From NCBI GenBank assembly GCA_000310025.1, contig FN648761.1:7685-45590 (forward strand): DNA of 37,906 nucleotides, read 5' to 3'. This document shows positions 11,346-22,265 of the stretch, piece after piece. The stretch is from Ectocarpus siliculosus (taxonomy: Eukaryota; Sar; Phaeophyceae; Ectocarpales; Ectocarpaceae). The position numbers and the translations under genes are program-made. Numbering within the stretch: position 1 is the first letter of the stretch; every line of letters begins with the position of its first letter. A model generated the notes under the pieces. That model did no database searches and was not told the origin of the DNA. It worked only from the letters and a program-made list of their open reading frames with translations.

Positions 11346-13102
11346 CGAGATCCGCAGGCCACCTCAAGAACGCGTAGATGTATAACGGTTGCGCGGTTGA
11401 ATCTCGTTGTGATTACAGTCTCTTCCGCGGCTCATCGCCTACACGACATCGCTCACATAATCCCATGTACAGGAGATGCCATCCGTCACCGCGACGCGCA
11501 AAAGTGCACTACACCAGATCAACGCAAACCCTATCAGGTCGATGACGGGAGGCACTCAGTGAAGGAGCAACGGCCTAGCCTTTTTTTTTTTGCCATTTTG
11601 GGCATATCCACGCCAACACGTCACAATACATGTTTTTCGGAACCTGCTGCACTCTTGTCTACCAAAAACCCAAAAAATAAATAAATAAAAACACACCACC
11701 TATATCTTATCACAATTACAAACCTGAAAAATGATTTATAAAAATAAACACACCCACATCACAATTATATATTTCAGCTGGTCGTCCACAAAAACGTTCC
11801 ATACTACCTCGGAATTCATGGTTCCGGCAAGAAACTACCGGGATCGTTGGAAACAGTTTCGAACGAAGCTGAAGTGAGTGACTGCCAACCATCTTAGTTC
11901 TTGTTAGGATACATTGTCGCTGATGCTCACATAGACTACACCGATTGTTGGAGAAACCGAACCCTCGCGGGCTGATTGTTCCATTTCAATAATCTGAACG
12001 ACCCGGGTCGCTTCTGCCAACACAATGCCACGGCCTGAACCATGGTACCACGTGAACACACTGCCCCCCCTCATGCGTCACCATTGCGCGATGTCGGAGA
12101 CTGGATTCGTGCTTGAGTTCATCCCGCATATACCGTTTGCCTCAACATATTTTAAGGGATGCGCATTCCCGTGGCGTTCTCACTCTCGCCCTCCGCCAAC
12201 TACAAGAACTCGATTGACTGCGGTGGTGTTGACAGCGCTCTTGGTAAACTTCCACGGGCTGAAGACATGGGCCTGATTGGTCGAAAATCCTAATGACGAA
12301 CACTGCCCCGCCTCGAAGAACGTGCACGCGTGAAGGTTCTATTTTGGTTCGGGATACCCCGAACGTATGGGAATTTGTTCCTGCCTTACTCTCCGAGTCT
12401 GAGCGATGACACCCGCTATTATCATCGGCATATTACCCTTTCGTACGTCTCGATTGGGCTCAGTATTGCACTTATTGAGAGTGATTGGCACAACTGACGG
12501 TGCAAAATAGGTCGAACTGTAGTGTTGTAGTATTTCGTTCCAGTGGAGGTTATCCCTTGAACACCGAATTTGCGAGTATCCTCGCAGCCCTACGAACCCG
12601 GCGAATGCCCACCACTCCTAGTTAGTCTTTCTCAGAACAATAATAGCTACAATATACAACCCAGCATGGCCCGTGAGCGGTACAGTGGTGGATTCGACTT
12701 CCGACATGAACGTGACCATCTTTGTAAACACTCACTGTTCAATTTCAGAAAAACAAACCATTTCTTGTCCTCAACAACATTAGCAGGTGACTTTCTCCGA
12801 GTTAGCTGGACACCACTGGTGAGCAGGTGAACATAGGTGTTGATCGGAAGCGAGAACCATCCAAAGAAGACTTGAGTTGGAAAGAGTGAAACGATACTTC
12901 CGATGCAGCATAAGATCGTGACAAGGCATCTCTTTACTTAGAAGACGTTTGAAATCACCCCAGCCTCTTCGGTCGGAACGGGACCCATCCTCACGTTTAC
13001 CTTTTCACCAATCCTTCCAAATATTTCTGGGGTGCTACCACGAAATGGATTAGCTTGTGGCGTACGCATGCGTTGGTTGTGGGCACGTGTACCGTCACTC
13101 AC
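11346..13102. other. no recognisable gene; A/T-rich tract at about 11650-11770
   Basis: The tract contains CAAAAAATAAATAAATAAAAACAC and similar A-rich runs just past the R1 copy, resembling the A-rich tract at 8120-8160 that follows the diverged R1-related copy. The rest shows nothing I can name. Confidence 0.35.
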
Positions 13103-13174
13103 CGCTCAGTTCGTTGCCGTCCAGGCGAAGCAACAGCAGAGCCGTCAGTCCTCCCAGAGAAGGCGGAATCGGTC
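13103..13174 (-). CDS. 72-base LRR exon (24-residue leucine-rich repeat)
   Basis: On the minus strand an acceptor (GTGCTCCAG) precedes exactly 72 bases, followed by donor GTGAGT. With a G from the preceding exon it reads GPIPPSLGGLTALLLLRLDG then NELS, a full 24-residue LRR in the same phase (1-1) as the exon at 9156-9227. The preceding exon of the model, 16551-17241, ends in phase 1 with ...KLDLEKNNLT plus G, so joining it to this exon keeps both the reading frame and the LRR register. A ~1 kb inverted-repeat element starts 39 bases upstream of the acceptor on the transcribed strand. Confidence 0.7.
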
Positions 13175-13213
13175 CTGGAGCACGACGCCAACAGCATGCG
13201 ACGAACGGCGGAT

Positions 13214-14212
13214 TGCCGTAAGGTTGTGGGTCAGCAGGGGTGCGGTCGTTTTTAAAACATTTTCGTCATTTAATTTTCATCGCACCCCTGTGCGATGACT
13301 CCGGATCGTGCGATGACTCCCCACCCTGTGCGAAAATCGAATTAAATCGCATGGTTTCGATACATGACGCACACCCCTGTGCGACAACTCCAGTATGTGC
13401 GGTCCTGAGTAAACCCTGAAGGGAAAATTATCAAGAATTTTCAAAGCACACCCCTGTGCGATAACTCCGGTATGTGCGGTACTTGAAAAAAAACCCTTTG
13501 CAGACGCACGGACTCCTCAGTTGTGCAGCGGCTGCAGGCTCCACACGCAACGTACACACACACACGCACGTCAGCCAACCACAGCAGTCAGCCCGATAGA
13601 TGCTAGGTTTTCGAGAAAGCACACACACACACCAGTAGTGGCAGGTTGGCTGCCTGAACTTGTGTGTGCATCTCAGCAGTACGGAGGTTGGCGCTGTTAG
13701 GTGTTTCTGGTAGTGGCGGGGTTGAAATTTGTTCCGTAGCGAAAGAAGTAGAACATATTATGTAGGTACATTAGTGCTGTTGTTCCATGGTGCTGTTCCA
13801 TGGTATTTACTGCTGTTAAATAGTTGTTTTAGCTGATGGCTGCTGTTTTTTTTCTCGTGTTTTGGTTGAATGGGCAATGTTCAAGTTTACCGATCCGATG
13901 GAAATACAAATGTGTTTCATCTCCTTCATACCCCCATGTGTGGTATCCGACGGTGACCTACCTACCCTTACAGCAGAGCTACATGCCAGCACTGGCATGG
14001 TTGCAGGGATGAAAGTTGCCCCGAAATCGCTGGCACTCAACTACTACCCTACTGTAGGTTGCGAGTCATCGCACCCCTGCGCGGTAACTCCGGACCCTGT
14101 GCTAAAATCGAATTAGAAAGTTATGCCATTAAATTTTCATCGCACCCCTGTGCGATGACTCCGGACCGTGCGGAAACTCCGGACCGTGCGCTGACCCGCA
14201 ACCTTACGGCAG
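13214..14212. mobile_element. candidate ~1.0 kb TIR element with subterminal hairpin repeats
   Basis: The left end TGCCGTAAGGTTGTGGGTCAGC is mirrored by the inverted right end with a single mismatch over 22 bases. Just inside both ends are direct copies of a motif near GCACCCCTGTGCGATGACTCCGG. CATCGCAC-CCCT-GTGCGATG, a perfect 8-base stem, occurs at 13278-13297 and again at 14138-14157. Related copies lie near 13370, 13447 and 14066. I could not find a target-site duplication. The interior has CA repeats and no transposase-like frame. Subterminal repeats resemble those of hAT or CACTA elements, but the family is unassigned. Confidence 0.55.
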
Positions 14213-16550
14213 CCTATGACAGGTGAACGAATGCAACATGCAAACGCGTTTAAGCTCATCGCACTGGCCCTTAATACAAACGTGCACGATAAAAAAGGTG
14301 GCATTCGAAGTGGACGACAGGGGCAACATCAGCCCATCGCACCGAACGGCGACGCTGCGAAGACAAAGGACACCAACCTGTCAGTCTCACGGTAAGCCAC
14401 GGAATTACTATTACAGGGATAAGGCCGATGAAACACAGCAAAATACAGGGTGAGTGATGGGTCGCGCGGTACCGCGAGGTTCGTTCAAATGGTACGGTGA
14501 ATCTTGGACGAGCTGATACTCAAGAGGGCTGGGCTTACATAGCCAGGTACAGTCTAACACAAGGGTGTAACCGTGCACGTATTTTGTCCATGTTGTCCAT
14601 GCAAGCGGCCACCTTCACCTCCAGGGCACCATCCTCGTCATTTTCATGATCATGAGTTGAGTCCATTTCCCAATATGAACTCGACAGGCAACATTGCGGA
14701 AGCCGACAAAAAATAACCCGCTTCGATGATCGTACTTCATGCCCATGGCGGCACGTGACCTCCGTGCGTCGACCTCGACATTCATCCCTACACATAAGAC
14801 AAAGGAAACTCTCACGGTGAAGGTTCCCAATCACGAATCTAGCTCACACGTGCAATCATTCCAGTTGTAGTTCTTCGAACCTGAAGCGTCGGGGCAGCAG
14901 TGAGGTGCGAGGTGCGTACCCTTCTCAAAACATATGTCCTCGTCCAACCGGCAATACCTTGCTAAATCGAATAACATCTTGTGATCAAGTCAACCTCAGG
15001 TCGAAGGAACGCCGTGAATGTCGTGCGGAAACAAGGTCTGAAGCGCAGGTAGCTGTTTCCCTAGGTAAGTTCCCTGTCGACCCATCAATCAGAATCTCTG
15101 GTTACGCCCGCAAAAAGAACGCGGAGGAAAGAGTGCTGTTCAGCGCGCGAGCACGTGTGAGGATATCGCTGATTTCTTTGGAAACAAAACAGGGGGGGAA
15201 TTAGAAACGATTCTTCACCTCTGCTCGAACTATTCCTTGTGGGGTTTAACCCCCGCACAATCAATCCACGATCTCACAACCATGCGCTACTCCGACCTTC
15301 AGCCCTATTGAGGCTATCGAGGTCAATGCGTTCTAATTATTCCCTAGAGACCCCCAGAAAGGAGTCATACATATAATTTTTGAAGTCTCAGTGATGCGGT
15401 CGATCGGTCATGGCGAGCAGCAGAGACACACACGCAGAAAGGTACACGCCTGCTTGCTGCCCAGCAGTGGAAGGTTGTGTGTACGTCATGTTGTGTACAA
15501 GGCGCGATATTTTTTTCTTCGCCTGCATGCACCGTCGGTTTGTTGGCTGCACCTCGACCGCCAACAAATTTTCATATGCACACCGCTTGATAGTTCTTTG
15601 TAGCACGTGAAGACAAGCTTCGTCATCGAAATTTCAGCCGCGATTTGCAGTGTGCCACACACGCAGAAGAGCGTATGCCTCCTGTACGGCAGTGGGATGC
15701 AATGGGTATTGCGCAGTCACTCTTGTAGATGCACCACAGACCTGGGTATTTTTGACACGTGTGTTATGAAAGACACTTGGAAGAGGTGTAGAAAAATCCT
15801 TACACCATTTTCTAGTGATGCCTGATGCAAGGTGGCATGAAATCTTCACCACAGGTCTCTTATGGGAAAGTATACGATTACGGGCCATTTTCAACTCCTG
15901 TTGGGTACGGAAGATGCCACAGCGGAAGAGTCGTGAGGCTAGCGAGGTGCAAGGACGACGCAAATCCCAACAAACCGAATGAACAGACCAACCACCAAGT
16001 ATGCGGACGACTGGTTCGGAAAATCTTCTTTAAATGATAACGGAATGAAGTAGCTCACCTGCCTCAAGTTGCACAATTTCGCACTAAAAGCTGAATACAG
16101 CCAACCCCCAGACAAAGACTCCCAATACCATGTGATGCGCTCGTAGAGCGGTGAGTGCTTGTTATTTATGGGCGTACGCTCAATGCGTATCGGCAGGAAT
16201 ATCTCCTCGATGGCCCAAACACCTTGCTGTACAATCTTTGCCTTCGCTTATCAGATCGGCGAGGGATCTTCAGATTGCTCACAGCGACACGTGTGAAAAT
16301 GACCCCAAATATGTATCAAGGTCGCAACACGTGACTTCACCATCCACGTCCGCACCGAGAAATTTCTGTTGCACCACACGGGCGGTATCCTTGTTGCATG
16401 GCACCGTACGTTTGACGAAGTTTTGACCCAACGAGAATCACGTCGGAGACAACACCCCAGTCCAGGGACATTACCACATATTAAATATTTTGTGGTAAAT
16501 ATTTTGTGGTACATCGACGATATCCTGCTCAAGAAACACGTTGGACACAC
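14213..16550. other. no recognisable gene (putative intron of the LRR gene)
   Basis: The plus-strand frame at 14905-15204 and the minus-strand frame at 14535-14834 are open but show no motif. A 17-18 base duplication (AAATATTTTGTGGT twice) lies at 16482-16512, just past the donor of the 16551 exon. I see nothing else. Confidence 0.35.
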
Positions 16551-17241
16551 CTGTCAGGTTATTCTTTTCCAGATCTAGCTTGGTCACTCGGCCCTCGGCA
16601 TTCACGGTGACGCCGTACCACTCTCCGAGAGAAGACGATGTTCCCCAGGCCGTGCTCGTCGTCCACGATGGGCCCTTCGTGGTGTTGAAAAGCTCCATTA
16701 GAACAGTGCGATCCGTTCTAGCGTCTCGTACTGGAGCAGGCATGGCCTTCACCGGGGAAACACGGGTCGGAACCGGTGGGTTGCTCTTGATGACTGCCTG
16801 ACCCGACGTCGCTCCGCTGGGAAGAAGGCATTTGCCGGACGCCAAGAGAGCCTGGATTACCGACTCTTTGCTAGTACAAGCATCGACGTCGACGTCCACC
16901 TCTTCGGCAAGCTGGAAAAGGCCCTTCATGGTCTGCTGCTCGAGCATTGCGCGGACTGCAACGCCGGCAACCGTGTGATACATGCGGCGCAGCTCTGGTT
17001 CGGCCGAGCAAAGGGCACCAAAGGCTGGAAGGAGCCGCTTGTCCAGGTTCGACAGAACCGGTACACTCTCCGGCGGAAGTGCCCGCACACAAGAAACAAT
17101 GTTGAGGAGAAACGACACTGTCTTCTTCCCGTCGGCCTTGGAAGCGCGGGAAGGGTCGCTCCATGTAGGCGCGAAATGACTTATGACGTTCGCGAGCGTC
17201 GCGTTCACCGTGAAGTCCTTGGCTTCACTAGGACAGTCCAC
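16551..17241 (-). CDS. helical domain plus LRR N-terminal cap (230-codon exon of an LRR receptor-like gene)
   Basis: On the minus strand the exon follows acceptor GATGCCAG at 17242 and ends at donor GTGTGT below 16551. It is 230 codons plus one base (phase 0 in, phase 1 out). Residues 1-140 are predominantly helical by composition (VSFLLNIVSCVRALPPE; RRMYHTVAGVAVRAMLEQQ). Residues 141-175 are a Pro/Val/Ser-rich linker. Residues 176-230 form an LRR cap: DRTVLMELFNTTKGPSW, then TAWG, GEWYGVTVNAEGRVTKLDL and NNLT, with Trp at 193, 199 and 208. This cap type leads LRR arrays in brown-algal LRR proteins, including the ROCO GTPases known from Ectocarpus. The N-terminal part is not recognised. The coding assignment is firm; the family assignment (receptor-like, possibly immune) is inferred. 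Confidence 0.75.
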
Positions 17242-17556
17242 CTGGCATCAGCAGGTAGGCGGCACGAGTGCAACAGTCGTGCGTATCAGCGCAAGAAACA
17301 AAATGGAAAGTACAAGGGATGCAGTAAAAGAGATGCGAAATACATGTTGTGAAGTTATTCGTTCATGATACACCTCATGCGACCTGCCATTGGCTAAACG
17401 CTGAGACCGAACCACCGTCAAACCATTGCTATGCTCGTGCCGTGTGATGCTTTTTCATGCGAGCCGCCAACCGAGGCCTCGATATGCATGGTCATCGTCT
17501 CCGACCTCCAACATTATTGGATTGATGACCTTGATAACGTAAAATGAAGACCTCAC

Positions 17557-17739
17557 CTTGCTCATGTGAATATAGCCCGCTGACACAGCGATGACTGCCG
17601 CGCTCAGCTTGACATCCAGCGTGTGCCCCTGCACAAGAGCGGTCAAGGCCTTGCTGTGCGCTGTCTCGAGAAATCGCACATTGCCCTTGCTGCCCTCGAA
17701 GTTCTTGAGGGACATTCGCGCCTCTTCCAGGGGAGCGCT
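17557..17739 (-). CDS. 61-codon helical exon of the LRR gene
   Basis: On the minus strand the acceptor (CCGTCATGCACAG) precedes SAPLEEARMSLKNFEGSKGN, followed by FLETAHSKALTALVQGH and then DVKLSAAVIAVSAGYIHMSK, and ends at donor GTGAGG. The exon is 183 bases, phase 0 on both sides, and so keeps frame with 18478-18708 upstream and 16551-17241 downstream. It has alternating Ala/Leu-rich amphipathic character with a hydrophobic C-terminal half. No named domain was recognised. The intron to the next exon is 315 bases. Confidence 0.6.
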
Positions 17740-18477
17740 CTGTGCATGACGGACGCACGCGACAGAGAAAGTCAACCAGGGATACAAGCTTGCGGACTGC
17801 GTGATACTGATTTTCAATACACAAATTCCGCCGCACCGTCGTGTGACCTGCATGCCCCGCCCCAGAAAAGGAGTCACGAATCATCGCAATGTTTGGCGGG
17901 GCTGACAAAACGATGAAAAACGCAGCAACAACGTTCTCAGTTCTTCTAAATTACACTTCGCAACAACAAGACCTAACGCCAACAGTATCCGATGGACTGG
18001 GTGTTGTGGAACCCCGGCAAATAGCTACCATGTTAGCGTCGCGAACGGAAGCCGCAGTACTAGAAACGTACCAGGTACTGTTTGTGTTCGCTGCGCATCA
18101 CACGCGTCGACAATTGTGGTCATGGCGATAATGCCTCCTCTAAGCGCAGCACAGCAAGCGACAGAAGCAATACACGGGGGGCTCATTTTGGCCGCCCGAC
18201 GGGGAACGTAAGCAATGGAAAACGCGGATCGGGGGATGAAATCATCGTTATTCGTAGTGTCTACATCGTCGGCGTCACTCGTGCTAACCACCGGTCCATC
18301 TAATAGAGCAGAGAATAACTCGACAAATTCCACTAACCGACTGCGTGTGTCAGATTGCTAGTGACAGGCGTCTTCTTCACCAGGTCAACACCAACTACAT
18401 CAAAACAGGCCAGCACCGTGAAATATAATCTGAGTGAATCGCGCACACTCCCATGGATGTGGTAACGGAGTACCTAC

Positions 18478-18708
18478 CCTCATGATTTCGATGCCCTGTT
18501 GAGCAGCTTCCAAGCCGGCCGTGAAACTTGCGAAGAACTCCATGTTCTCCGCACGGCAGTCTTCAACGCTCTCACGCACGCTCGCCAAATCACGCTTCAC
18601 CTCGCGGACGTCGGTACGAATTCCCGTGGCCTCCGACATGACCGCCATGCCGATGGTGCCCAGACCAGAACGGAGGTCGCTGCCCAAGGTTGCCAGACCG
18701 TGTTGCGC
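18478..18708 (-). CDS. 77-codon coiled-coil exon of the LRR gene
   Basis: On the minus strand the acceptor (TTTTTTCGCGTGATAG) precedes AQHGLATLGSDLRSGLG, followed by MSEATGIRTDVREVKRDL, ASVRESVEDCRAENMEFF and AAQQGIEIMR, ending at donor GTAGGT. It is 231 bases and phase 0 at both ends. The charged heptad-like pattern (IRTDVREVKRDLASVRESVEDC) indicates a coiled coil of about 30 residues, suited to oligomerisation. It is separated from the next exon by a 738-base intron. Between this exon and the putative first exon lie the retrotransposon and the assembly gap, so intermediate exons may be missing. Confidence 0.65.
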
Positions 18709-20154
18709 CTATCACGCGAAAAAATACGTGAAGGTTGCATCGGGAGGTAGAAAAAATAGGAGAGCATAAGGCCGGGTTACGGTTAGAACGCTAAGGTGGA
18801 AAACAGCATCTTCCTTTTCGGGCTTTCATTCAGATCGCTCCATGAGGGAGGCACCGCCATCTAAACAACAAACAACGGTGTTAGTTGGGTGTAAGAGCGG
18901 TTGCGATTTTCAAGACATTGCTGTATCTGCAGCAAAGCGAAATAGTGTTGAATATCGAGAGTACAACCAGCAAACGATCAAGACTTCCCGTTTATCAGCG
19001 GTCAAGAAATCGCTCACAAAGCTAGCGTAGCTTATATCCAGCTCACAATAATATACCATGTGCTCATTATCACTAGAGAAACACAAAATACGCTAGGAAG
19101 AGCAGCCAACAGCTCGCCGTGAGCTCATGTTTGCCCGGGCATTGCCGGGAAAGCCACGCCGTAGAACGCTACACGCTGTAATCGCTTGTTGTGTGAGAGT
19201 AAACGCCGTTCTCGCGGTTCCCGGGCATAGAAAATATGTCATCCTCGCGCATGACTGAAGCCGTGTCGATCGTGCCAATGGCCTTGACCAACATACTCAG
19301 GCGAACGCCAGCAAACCAGTCATCCTGGCCTGGACCACAATCTTCAACACCGCAATTTGTTCTCATTCACGCATATTACGCGCACAAACCACCCTACGTT
19401 TTGATCCTACTCGGACCTGCATACCCTGGCTTCCTTCCCCCGACATTTGTTTTCGTGTTCCAAGCACGACCTGTAGAGTATCAGTGTTGACTTGCGCCGT
19501 GCCGGGTGCGATCGATTTAGGTAGGTCGTTCTCACTCAATCAGCATCATGTGTTCGTATTCAGCCGAACCGATACGCAAAAGACCTGCTCGACCAACGCC
19601 GCCTAACGCTCTCTGTCGTAGGCCGTCAAAGATGGGGCCTGACCGCCGAAACCCAGGATCTCTGGCGGGAAACGCTGCACGATGTCGGCCCGCTCGCAAG
19701 AAACACCTGTTGTGCGCGACGCTCAACGCCCCGCAGCGATGTGAGCTCCCTTTCTTATTTTCTCATTTCTTAACATCTGACATCCAAAACACGTGTAAAG
19801 TTTGTGCAGCGATCCGTTTGAACTCGAAACTTGCATTATTATAACTCCTGTTGCGTGTGCATATCTACGGGTACGTTTGGGCTCCTGCCAGAACCTCTGG
19901 AGGCACTAAGTCATCGTCCGGGAGGGTTGAAAATATACATCCCTTCTCGTTCGAAACTAAGTCATCAAGTAAGCCCGAATTTTCGTATCCTCATTCATCC
20001 CTGGTCGCTATTGCGAACGCTGGGGAACCATCCGCGCCCTGTTACCCTAAAGGCGTGCCGCCGACTCGTCGCAACCGTCGATCTGTTCCATCAAAACCCA
20101 TGCACCCACGGCTGCGTTCGCCCGTCTATACTGTATAGATGCGTCCTTCAAGTT

Positions 20155-20254
20155 GATGGATGCTTTGGATATAAGTCAACACCACGCGGTAGTCGTGCAA
20201 GTGTGATGGATGCTTTGGATATAAGTCAACTCCACGCGGTGGTCGTGCAAGTGG
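20155..20254. repeat. two-copy 50-base tandem duplication
   Basis: Copies at 20155-20204 and 20205-20254 share GATGGATGCTTTGGATATAA and differ at two positions in the middle (ACCACGCGGTAG versus TCCACGCGGTGG). It lies 110 bases outside the left LTR and is not part of the retrotransposon. Confidence 0.85.
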
Positions 20255-20360
20255 CTGGTTTTGGGGGAAGCCGCCCAATTGACCTGCCCCAGGAACCACT
20301 CAAACCACACCAACCTCAAGCGCAGACAATACGCTTAATCAACCCGCGGCCTACTTTCGC

Positions 20361-20364
20361 TGGA
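20361..20364. other. target-site duplication, left copy (TGGA)
   Basis: TGGA directly abuts the TG of the left LTR and is repeated right after the CA of the right LTR at 26191-26194. Confidence 0.85.
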
Positions 20365-20690
20365 TGAGGACACTGGCTATTGTCGGAGACAGATGCCGGT
20401 GCCGTGGCAGTATTATCCCACTGCCAAGGGAAGGCTATTTCCTCTCGTGATGTGTAAACGAGGAGAAGAGGGTAGAAAGAGAGAGTGGCCATAGCGGCAG
20501 AGGGAGAGGAGAGTCGAAGACTCTCCGCTTCCACTTTCGGCAAGTGGCCAGGGACTTCGGAAGATATCCATCTCCGACGGTGCATTTCCTGTCACTCTCC
20601 TTGTGACAAGATACCCCGAGGGAGCCATATCTTCCTACACTTTGTATGTGCACACATGGTTGGTTATACTCCTGACAGGTGTCCTCCACA
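20365..20690 (-). repeat. 3' LTR (left copy)
   Basis: It reads base-for-base the same as 25865-26190. On the plus strand it begins TGAGGACAC and ends GTGTCCTCCACA, so the termini form the usual short inverted repeat. An internal perfect hairpin, GGAGAGTC-GAA-GACTCTCC, lies at 20508-20526. Weak TATAA-like text lies near the U3 start on the minus strand; no promoter can be assigned. Confidence 0.95.
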
Positions 20691-20691
20691 T

Positions 20692-20704
20692 CACCCCCCC
20701 CTCT
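20692..20704 (-). other. polypurine tract
   Basis: On the minus strand, AGAGGGGGGGGTGA immediately precedes the 3' LTR. It is the expected primer for plus-strand DNA synthesis. It is read from position and composition only. Confidence 0.7.
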
Positions 20705-21632
20705 ATGCGCCACAAGTCCATCTGTGCTAAAGATGTGCTTTTGGCGGCCATAGACATGAGTGGCTCATGGAGACACATGTATTGGAGTTAACCTACCTGG
20801 TACAACATCATCAACTCGGCCTGATTATCATACAACGCGTGTTAAAAAACACGGAGTCTTCAGACAGAGTAGTGATAGATGTGGTCCATACTAGTATAGT
20901 CTAGAAAAAAAAAATTGTGGGTACTGGGCTATCAAGATGACAGCTAGTGTACTAAAATATTTCGCATGATAATGCTGTGGGGTTGATGAGAGATAGGCTC
21001 GTAATGAGGTGACCCTCCGGCGAGTCTGTCTTTTCATCATAAAATAATATCGTGATGAGGAATAAACTTGTAATGAGGTGACCCTCTAGCAAGTTTTCTC
21101 TATTCATCATCGAAAAATAAGGTATTGATGGAGGATGAACTTGTAATGAGGTGACCCTCTGGCAAGTTTATCTATTAATCAAAAAAATAAGATCTTGATG
21201 GAGGATGAACTTGTAATGAGGTGACCCTCTGGCAAGTTTATCTATTAATCAAAAAAATAAGATCTTGATGGAGGATGAACTTGTAATGAGGTGACCCTCT
21301 GGCAAGTTTATCTATTCATCAAAAAAATAAGATCTTGATGGAGGATGAACTTGTAATGAGGTGACCCTCTGGCAAGTTTATCTATTCATCAAAAAATAAG
21401 ATCTATTCATAAAAAAATAAGATCTTGGGACAGCGGTGGTATCATTCAATTCTCCTCGCGAGTGTTTCCCCAAACACTTCAAAAATAGGTTGTTTCCACT
21501 GGATACAACCAACCACCGTGGCTACTGGTCCTGTGCTAAATATATATATATAACACAGAATAATAGTAGTATAAATTTGTCTCAAGTCTCGGAAAAGATA
21601 GACATGGCAACTGTTAGGAACGATAGAATAAA
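20705..21632 (-). other. retrotransposon 3' non-coding region
   Basis: About 0.9 kb lies between the chromodomain frame and the polypurine tract. It is A/T-rich, with a TATATATATATA run at 21541-21552, and contains the 70-base tandem array. No envelope-like or extra frame was found. Confidence 0.7.
20990..21425. repeat. 70-base tandem repeat array, about six copies
   Basis: The unit contains CTTGTAATGAGGTGACCCTC, then TGGCAAGTTTATCTATT, then an A-run and AAGATCTTGATGGAGGATGA. The phrase GTAATGAGGTGACCCTC begins at 21001, 21070, 21143, 21213, 21283 and 21353. The three right-hand units are almost identical and the left-hand units are diverged, consistent with expansion from the right side. 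It lies inside the retrotransposon, upstream of the polypurine tract in the sense direction. Confidence 0.9.
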
Positions 21633-22265
21633 TCAATCGTTTAATTTCCGGGCCCTAGTTCGTTTTCGTTTGCTAGTACGGCAGGGCAATTGAGTATCAC
21701 TCTGTGTCGTAGCAGAACGCGACTTGGGTAATGGACCCTCCTTTAGGAGCCTTCTTCGTCGCTTCTTGGTTTTGTTCGGTGGCTCAGAGCCACTTTGCGT
21801 TGCCAATTTTCGACTTAATGGTTCTTGAGGAGTAGCTGCCTGTTTTCGTTTTCGTTTCCCTGTTTTACTGGGTGATTTTGGGTCTCCCTGTTCAACTGGG
21901 GCACGAGACGACGATTTATTAGGCTGCACGATTTCCAAACCACAACGGATTCGGTAGGCAGATATCATTTCTTGACATTGTGGAATTTCGTCTGCTCTAT
22001 ATTCAAGGTCTGACTCAGGGCCGTAGCCTCGAAGACGCAAACGATACTTGTAGTTGTACGGGGTTTTCGGCCCCTTACCACTCTTATGACTTACCACTTT
22101 GTCAACGACGTAGGATTCAATTTTCGGTTGAGCTTCGTCGGGATGGTCTAGCTCGGGCAACGGAATCTGGCGTCCTAAGAAAAACTCGGAAAGCTTATCA
22201 AAGTCTGGCGCAGGTGGCGTTTTCCTCGCGTAGTACTGTTTAATGTGGGCTAAATGGACCGAAAC
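21633..22265 (-). pseudogene. chromodomain and basic tail of the integrase, cut off by an in-frame stop
   Basis: The frame is the same as the integrase frame and begins right after its TAA (22266-22268). It first gives VSVHLAHIKQYYAR, matching the V-H-V-S-x-L-K-P-Y segment that normally closes the integrase GPY region. No ATG was found before the chromodomain. The chromodomain runs from ESYVVDKVVSHKSG through YNYKYRLRLRGYGPESDLEY to EMISAYR. The Trp of the usual V-K-W-x-G-Y core is Leu here, and the W-E-P segment is degenerate. The tail has three basic clusters (TGKRKRKQ, TKKRRRRLL, TSKRKRTRARK) in an imperfect repeat of about 30 residues, resembling nuclear-localisation signals. In intact chromoviruses this domain directs integration to modified chromatin. 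Confidence 0.75.

Larger units (their letters stand above)
18709..20364. other. no firmly recognisable gene; one weak candidate exon
   Basis: A minus-strand frame at 19169-19366 (DDWFAGVRLSMLVKAIGT, then DTASVMREDDIFSMPG) follows a plausible acceptor GTGGTCCAG and looks coding by composition. It would enter in phase 1, which does not fit the phase 0 neighbours. GC-rich frames at 19550-19735 are open on both strands without a motif. A 50-base duplication is listed separately. Confidence 0.3.

Noticed and set aside
15280-15330. Possible LRR fragment (RIDLDSLNRAEG, minus strand)
   Set aside because: There are no matching splice sites and the repeat register is incomplete.
16040-16075. Possible extra LRR exon end (CTTGAGGCAG then GTGAGC, minus strand)
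   Set aside because: The preceding bases do not give an LRR in any frame, and there is no 72-base spacing to an acceptor.
20691-21632. Envelope-like third frame in the retrotransposon
   Set aside because: The region is A/T-rich and tandemly repeated, with no membrane-protein-like frame on the sense strand.
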